From contig PXQZ01000004.1 in assembly GCA_003021755.1 (NCBI GenBank), forward strand, positions 2,305-9,904: a stretch of DNA of 7,600 nt. Direction: 5' to 3'. This document shows positions 5,074 to 7,600 of this stretch, piece by piece. Each line of letters starts with the position of its first letter. The stretch's first letter is position 1. The position numbers and the translations under genes were made by a program. The stretch is from Halobacteriales archaeon QH_8_67_36 (GTDB lineage: Archaea; Halobacteriota; Halobacteria; Halobacteriales; Haloarculaceae). Below the pieces are notes generated by a model. It saw only the letters and a program-made list of their open reading frames with translations, was not told the DNA's origin and made no database searches.

Positions 5074-7062
5074 ATGCACCCGTCGACGTCGACGGACAAA
5101 GATGTGACGTTCACCGTCGAGAACATCGGCGGTATCGACTCGGCGGAGGTCAGTCTGTCGCCGGGGGTGACGGTTCTCGCCGGTCGCAACGCCACAAACC
5201 GGACATCGTTCCTGAAGGCGATGATGGCCGCGCTGGGCAGCGACTGGACCGCGATCAAGGGAGACGCGAAACACGGGCAGGTCTCGCTCACGCTGGGCGG
5301 AGAGCGCCACGAGCGCCGGATAACTCGCACCGAGGACGGCATCGTCAGTTCGGGTACTGGACTGCTCGCGGACACGACGCTCGCCAACCTCTTTGCCTTC
5401 CTGCTGGAGGACAACGAGGCCCGCCAGGCCGTTGTCCGGGGCGACGACCTCCGCGACATCATCATGCGGCCGGTGGACACGTCGGAGCTGCGCCGCGATA
5501 TACACGACGCGGAGGAGCGAAAGGCCGCCATCGACGACGAACTGGACGACATCGCCTCGCTCAAGCAGCGCCTCCCGGAACTCGAACAGCGCCGCGCGGC
5601 AAAGCAGTCGGAGATAGCCGAGATACGCGAGGAGCTGGCCGGGGTCGAGGCGCGTCTCGACGAGCGCGACCTCACGGTCGACCTGACCCAGTCGAACACC
5701 GACGTTCTGGAAATCAGGCTCGACGAGCTGCGGGCGACCCGCGAGGAGCTCCGTCGGGTCCGTGCCGACATCGGTTCCGAGCAGGAGAGCCTCTCGGCCC
5801 TTCGCGAGGAACGCGGCCGGCTCGCGGCCGAACTGGCCGGTCTCCCGGACGCACCGGCCGACCGGCTGGACGAACTGGAGTCGCGTCTGTCCGCCCGCCG
5901 CGAGCGCAAGCGCGAGCTCTCGACGTACACCTCCCGTCTCCAGACTATCATCGGGTTCAACGAGGAGTTCGTCGACGGGGAACACGACCGTATCGCGGAC
6001 GCGCTGGGCCGGTCGCCCGAGAACGTCGGTGACATCACCGACCAGCTCTACCCGGGGTCGAAGACGACCTGCTGGACCTGCGGGGCGACGGTGAAACCGG
6101 CCCGCTTCGAGCGGACGCTCGAAAGCCTGCGCGAGCACCGACAGGAGACGTTCGGGGAGATAGACGAGCTGGCGGCCGAAATCGACGAGCTGACCGACGA
6201 GAAAGCCCACATTACCGAGACGGTCGACCGGCGGGCCGACCTCACCGACACCATCGACGAGGTCGACGCGGAGATAGCGGACCGACAGGCGACGCTCGCG
6301 GACCTGCGGGAGCGCCGGGACAACCTCTCCTCGACCGTCGCCGAACTGGAGGCCGAGGTAACGGAACTGCGCTCGGCCGAGGTCGACGAGGTGCTCGACC
6401 TCCACAGCGAGGCCAACGAGCTGGAGTTCGAGCTGGAATCGCTGGAGTCGACCCTCGAAGAGATAGCGGAGGAGATAGCCGCGGCGGAGGCCGAGATACG
6501 CCGCGACGAGGCCCTCGTCGCCCGACGGGAGTCCGTGGTCGAGGAACTCATCGACCTGCGGACCCGCATCGACACGCTGGAGACGGAGGCCACGACGGCG
6601 TTCAACGAGCGGATGGCCGACCTGCTCGACCGGCTGGCATACGAGAACGTCGAGCGCATCTGGCTCGAACGGCTGGACGGGCCAGCCGACTCCGTGGCCA
6701 CCGTCGACGCCGAGTCGGTCATCGAGGGCTCGGAGTTCGAGCTCCACGTGGTCCGCAGCTCCGAGGGGGGCACCGTCTACGAGGACACCGTCGCACACCT
6801 CTCGGAGTCCGAGCGGGCCGTCACCGGGCTCGTCTTCGCGCTGGCCGGCTATCTCGTCCACGACGTCGCCGACGAGGTCCCGTTCATGCTGCTTGACTCG
6901 CTGGAGGCCATCGACGCCGAGCGCATCGCCGCGCTGGTCGAGTACTTCGCGGCCGAAGTCCCGTATCTGGTCGTCGCACTGCTGCCGGAGGACGCCGAGA
7001 CGCTGCCCGACAGCTACGACCGGGTACGCAACATCGGTCAGGCCGACTCGCAGTCGCAGTGA
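5074..7062 (+). CDS. sph3: Archaea-specific SMC/Rad50-like coiled-coil protein (Sph3 type)
   Basis: SMC-related protein of the haloarchaeal family found next to RdfA; in Haloferax the pair is tied to rod/disk cell shape. The molecular role is unknown. Seen, numbered from ATG 5074 (662 residues): N-terminal ATPase half with Walker A-like GRNATNRTS (37-45), where Lys of GxxxxGK[ST] is Arg43 and the preceding Gly is Asn42; long coiled coil about 136-291; central section with CWTCG (Cys333, Cys336), like a Rad50 zinc hook; second coiled coil about 342-516; C-terminal half with signature-like LSESER (576-581) and Walker B FMLLDSLEAID (604-614), where Ser609 replaces the usual catalytic Glu. Start choice: the frame is open from 4987, but TTTAAG is centred 27 bp before ATG 5074, fitting a leaderless mRNA. 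The 3' end overlaps rdfA by 25 bp, convergently. Alternative: a divergent Rad50, disfavoured by the neighbour and altered motifs. Confidence 0.87.
   Translation: MHPSTSTDKDVTFTVENIGGIDSAEVSLSPGVTVLAGRNATNRTSFLKAMMAALGSDWTAIKGDAKHGQVSLTLGGERHERRITRTEDGIVSSGTGLLADTTLANLFAFLLEDNEARQAVVRGDDLRDIIMRPVDTSELRRDIHDAEERKAAIDDELDDIASLKQRLPELEQRRAAKQSEIAEIREELAGVEARLDERDLTVDLTQSNTDVLEIRLDELRATREELRRVRADIGSEQESLSALREERGRLAAELAGLPDAPADRLDELESRLSARRERKRELSTYTSRLQTIIGFNEEFVDGEHDRIADALGRSPENVGDITDQLYPGSKTTCWTCGATVKPARFERTLESLREHRQETFGEIDELAAEIDELTDEKAHITETVDRRADLTDTIDEVDAEIADRQATLADLRERRDNLSSTVAELEAEVTELRSAEVDEVLDLHSEANELEFELESLESTLEEIAEEIAAAEAEIRRDEALVARRESVVEELIDLRTRIDTLETEATTAFNERMADLLDRLAYENVERIWLERLDGPADSVATVDAESVIEGSEFELHVVRSSEGGTVYEDTVAHLSESERAVTGLVFALAGYLVHDVADEVPFMLLDSLEAIDAERIAALVEYFAAEVPYLVVALLPEDAETLPDSYDRVRNIGQADSQSQ
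5080..5095. promoter_or_regulatory. 16-bp perfect palindrome just inside the SMC-like gene
   Basis: CCGTCGACGTCGACGG is perfectly self-complementary and begins at +7 of the presumed leaderless mRNA. As RNA it can form a 6-bp G/C-rich stem with an ACGT loop; as DNA it sits where a repressor could block initiation. It is coding (the Ser-Thr-Ser-Thr-Asp stretch), so it may be incidental. Confidence 0.4.
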
Positions 7063-7600
7063 CCCCGATCCAGCAGCTCTCCGACGGTGTACTGGGCGCC
7101 ACAGTCCTGACAGAGCACGTCGACGCTGACGAACACGCGGTAGTCGCCCACGGAGAGCCGGCCGGCCGTCCGCAGGCGGTCGACCGTGTCCCGGACGACG
7201 CGCTCGACCCGGCCCTGTAGCCGGTCGATGACGGAGCGCTCGTGGTCGACGCCGTCGGTCCCGTCGCCGCGCTCGTAGCTGGCCCCGCGGACCTCGGTCA
7301 GATAGTGGCGCACGGCCTGGTAGGTGACGAAGTCCGCATCCAGCGCGTCCACGTCGACACCGGCCGCTTCGAGCCGGTTTCGCGCCTCGACCCGACGGCC
7401 GGCACTCACGTCCTCGTCGGTCAGCAGCCGGTAGTAGTTCTCCGCCTCCCCGTCGACGACGTCCATGCCGGCGTCCCGAATCGCGGCCAGCAACAGCGCC
7501 TTGTTGAACCGGTCGGCCAGATCTCGTAGGCTCTGTCGCTCGCCGCCCTCACCCAGCCAGGCGGCCTCCAGGTCGGAGCCGATGGACCCCAGGTCGCGGG
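7038..7600 (-). CDS. rdfA: Rod-determining factor RdfA; 5' end outside window
   Basis: RdfA is needed for the rod cell form in Haloferax volcanii; its molecular function is not known. Seen: 186 residues with an open frame from 7598 at the edge and no start codon required inside; about 20 N-terminal residues are probably missing. Recognised by the family pattern ERQSLRDLADRFNKALL near the visible start, then DGEAENYYRLLTDEDVSAG, VEARNRLEAAGVDVDALDADFVTYQAVRHYLTEVRGA, and a C-terminal cysteine cluster (CQDC at visible residues 163-166, then HCDC at 180-183) suggesting a small zinc ribbon. It has no signal peptide or membrane segment in view, so it is probably cytoplasmic. It converges on the SMC-like gene, with the last cysteine codons inside the shared 25 bp. 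A TTG at 7493 is in frame but is not the start, because conserved family sequence continues upstream. Confidence 0.88.
   Translation of the reverse strand, partial: RDLGSIGSDLEAAWLGEGGERQSLRDLADRFNKALLLAAIRDAGMDVVDGEAENYYRLLTDEDVSAGRRVEARNRLEAAGVDVDALDADFVTYQAVRHYLTEVRGASYERGDGTDGVDHERSVIDRLQGRVERVVRDTVDRLRTAGRLSVGDYRVFVSVDVLCQDCGAQYTVGELLDRGHCDCESA

Noticed and set aside
4937..5107. Small plus-strand ORF of 56 codons in the intergenic region
   Set aside because: The product is strongly basic and runs through the TATA box and start of the SMC-like gene in another frame. It has no promoter of its own and no resemblance to a known small protein.
5053..6861. 602-codon open frame on the minus strand, opposite the SMC-like gene
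   Set aside because: It lies antisense to a gene with clear family motifs. Its composition is that of a shadow frame produced by G/C-ending codons, with no recognisable domain.
5074..7062. SMC-like gene as part of an anti-phage system (Rad50-, Wadjet- or Lamassu-like)
   Set aside because: No nuclease, kleisin or other defence partner is present. The adjacent RdfA gene and the GRNATNRTS motif identify the haloarchaeal cell-shape pair.

Overview
The window is GC-rich DNA from a halophilic archaeon (class Halobacteria). The predicted proteins are very acidic, the genes use G/C-ending codons, one promoter is spaced for a leaderless transcript, and the genes are haloarchaeal in type. No closer placement is possible from this sequence alone.

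Minus strand, 4830 down to 1: a fructose phosphotransferase (PTS) operon in the order ptfC (EIIC permease) - ptfA (EIIA) - ptsH (HPr) - ptsI (Enzyme I) - ptfB (EIIB) - class I fructose-bisphosphate aldolase (runs off the left edge). The five PTS genes are packed tightly (4-bp overlaps, or gaps of 2 to 6 bp) and all five phosphotransfer components are present with intact active residues. Phosphate passes from PEP to EI His189, HPr His16, EIIA His73 and EIIB Cys9, and then to fructose entering through EIIC, giving fructose-1-phosphate. The aldolase would act two steps later, on fructose-1,6-bisphosphate. The 1-phosphofructokinase that links them is not in the window. The order matches the Haloferax volcanii fructose operon, but the aldolase is the archaeal class I type rather than class II, and the glpR-pfkB genes that precede ptfC in Haloferax are not there.

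Intergenic 4831-5073: an AT-rich divergent control region. It holds a TATA-like element for ptfC with an overlapping imperfect palindrome, phased copies of a TTGTTATTG-type motif, a 20-bp near-perfect palindrome, and a TATA box placed for a leaderless transcript starting at 5074.

Plus strand, 5074-7062: an archaea-specific SMC/Rad50-like coiled-coil protein (Sph3 type) with a non-canonical Walker A motif and a CxxC hook. Minus strand, from the right edge to 7038: RdfA, the rod-determining factor, with a C-terminal cysteine cluster. The two genes converge and overlap by 25 bp. This SMC-like/RdfA pair is linked to cell shape in Haloferax, so the window joins a sugar-uptake operon to a cell-shape module across one shared control region.

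I found no tRNA, rRNA, CRISPR array, insertion sequence or integration site. The strongest candidates for undescribed biology are the operator-like array at 4864-4989, the degenerate ATPase motifs of the SMC-like protein, the hairpin at the very 5' end of its presumed leaderless mRNA, and the tail on PtfB.
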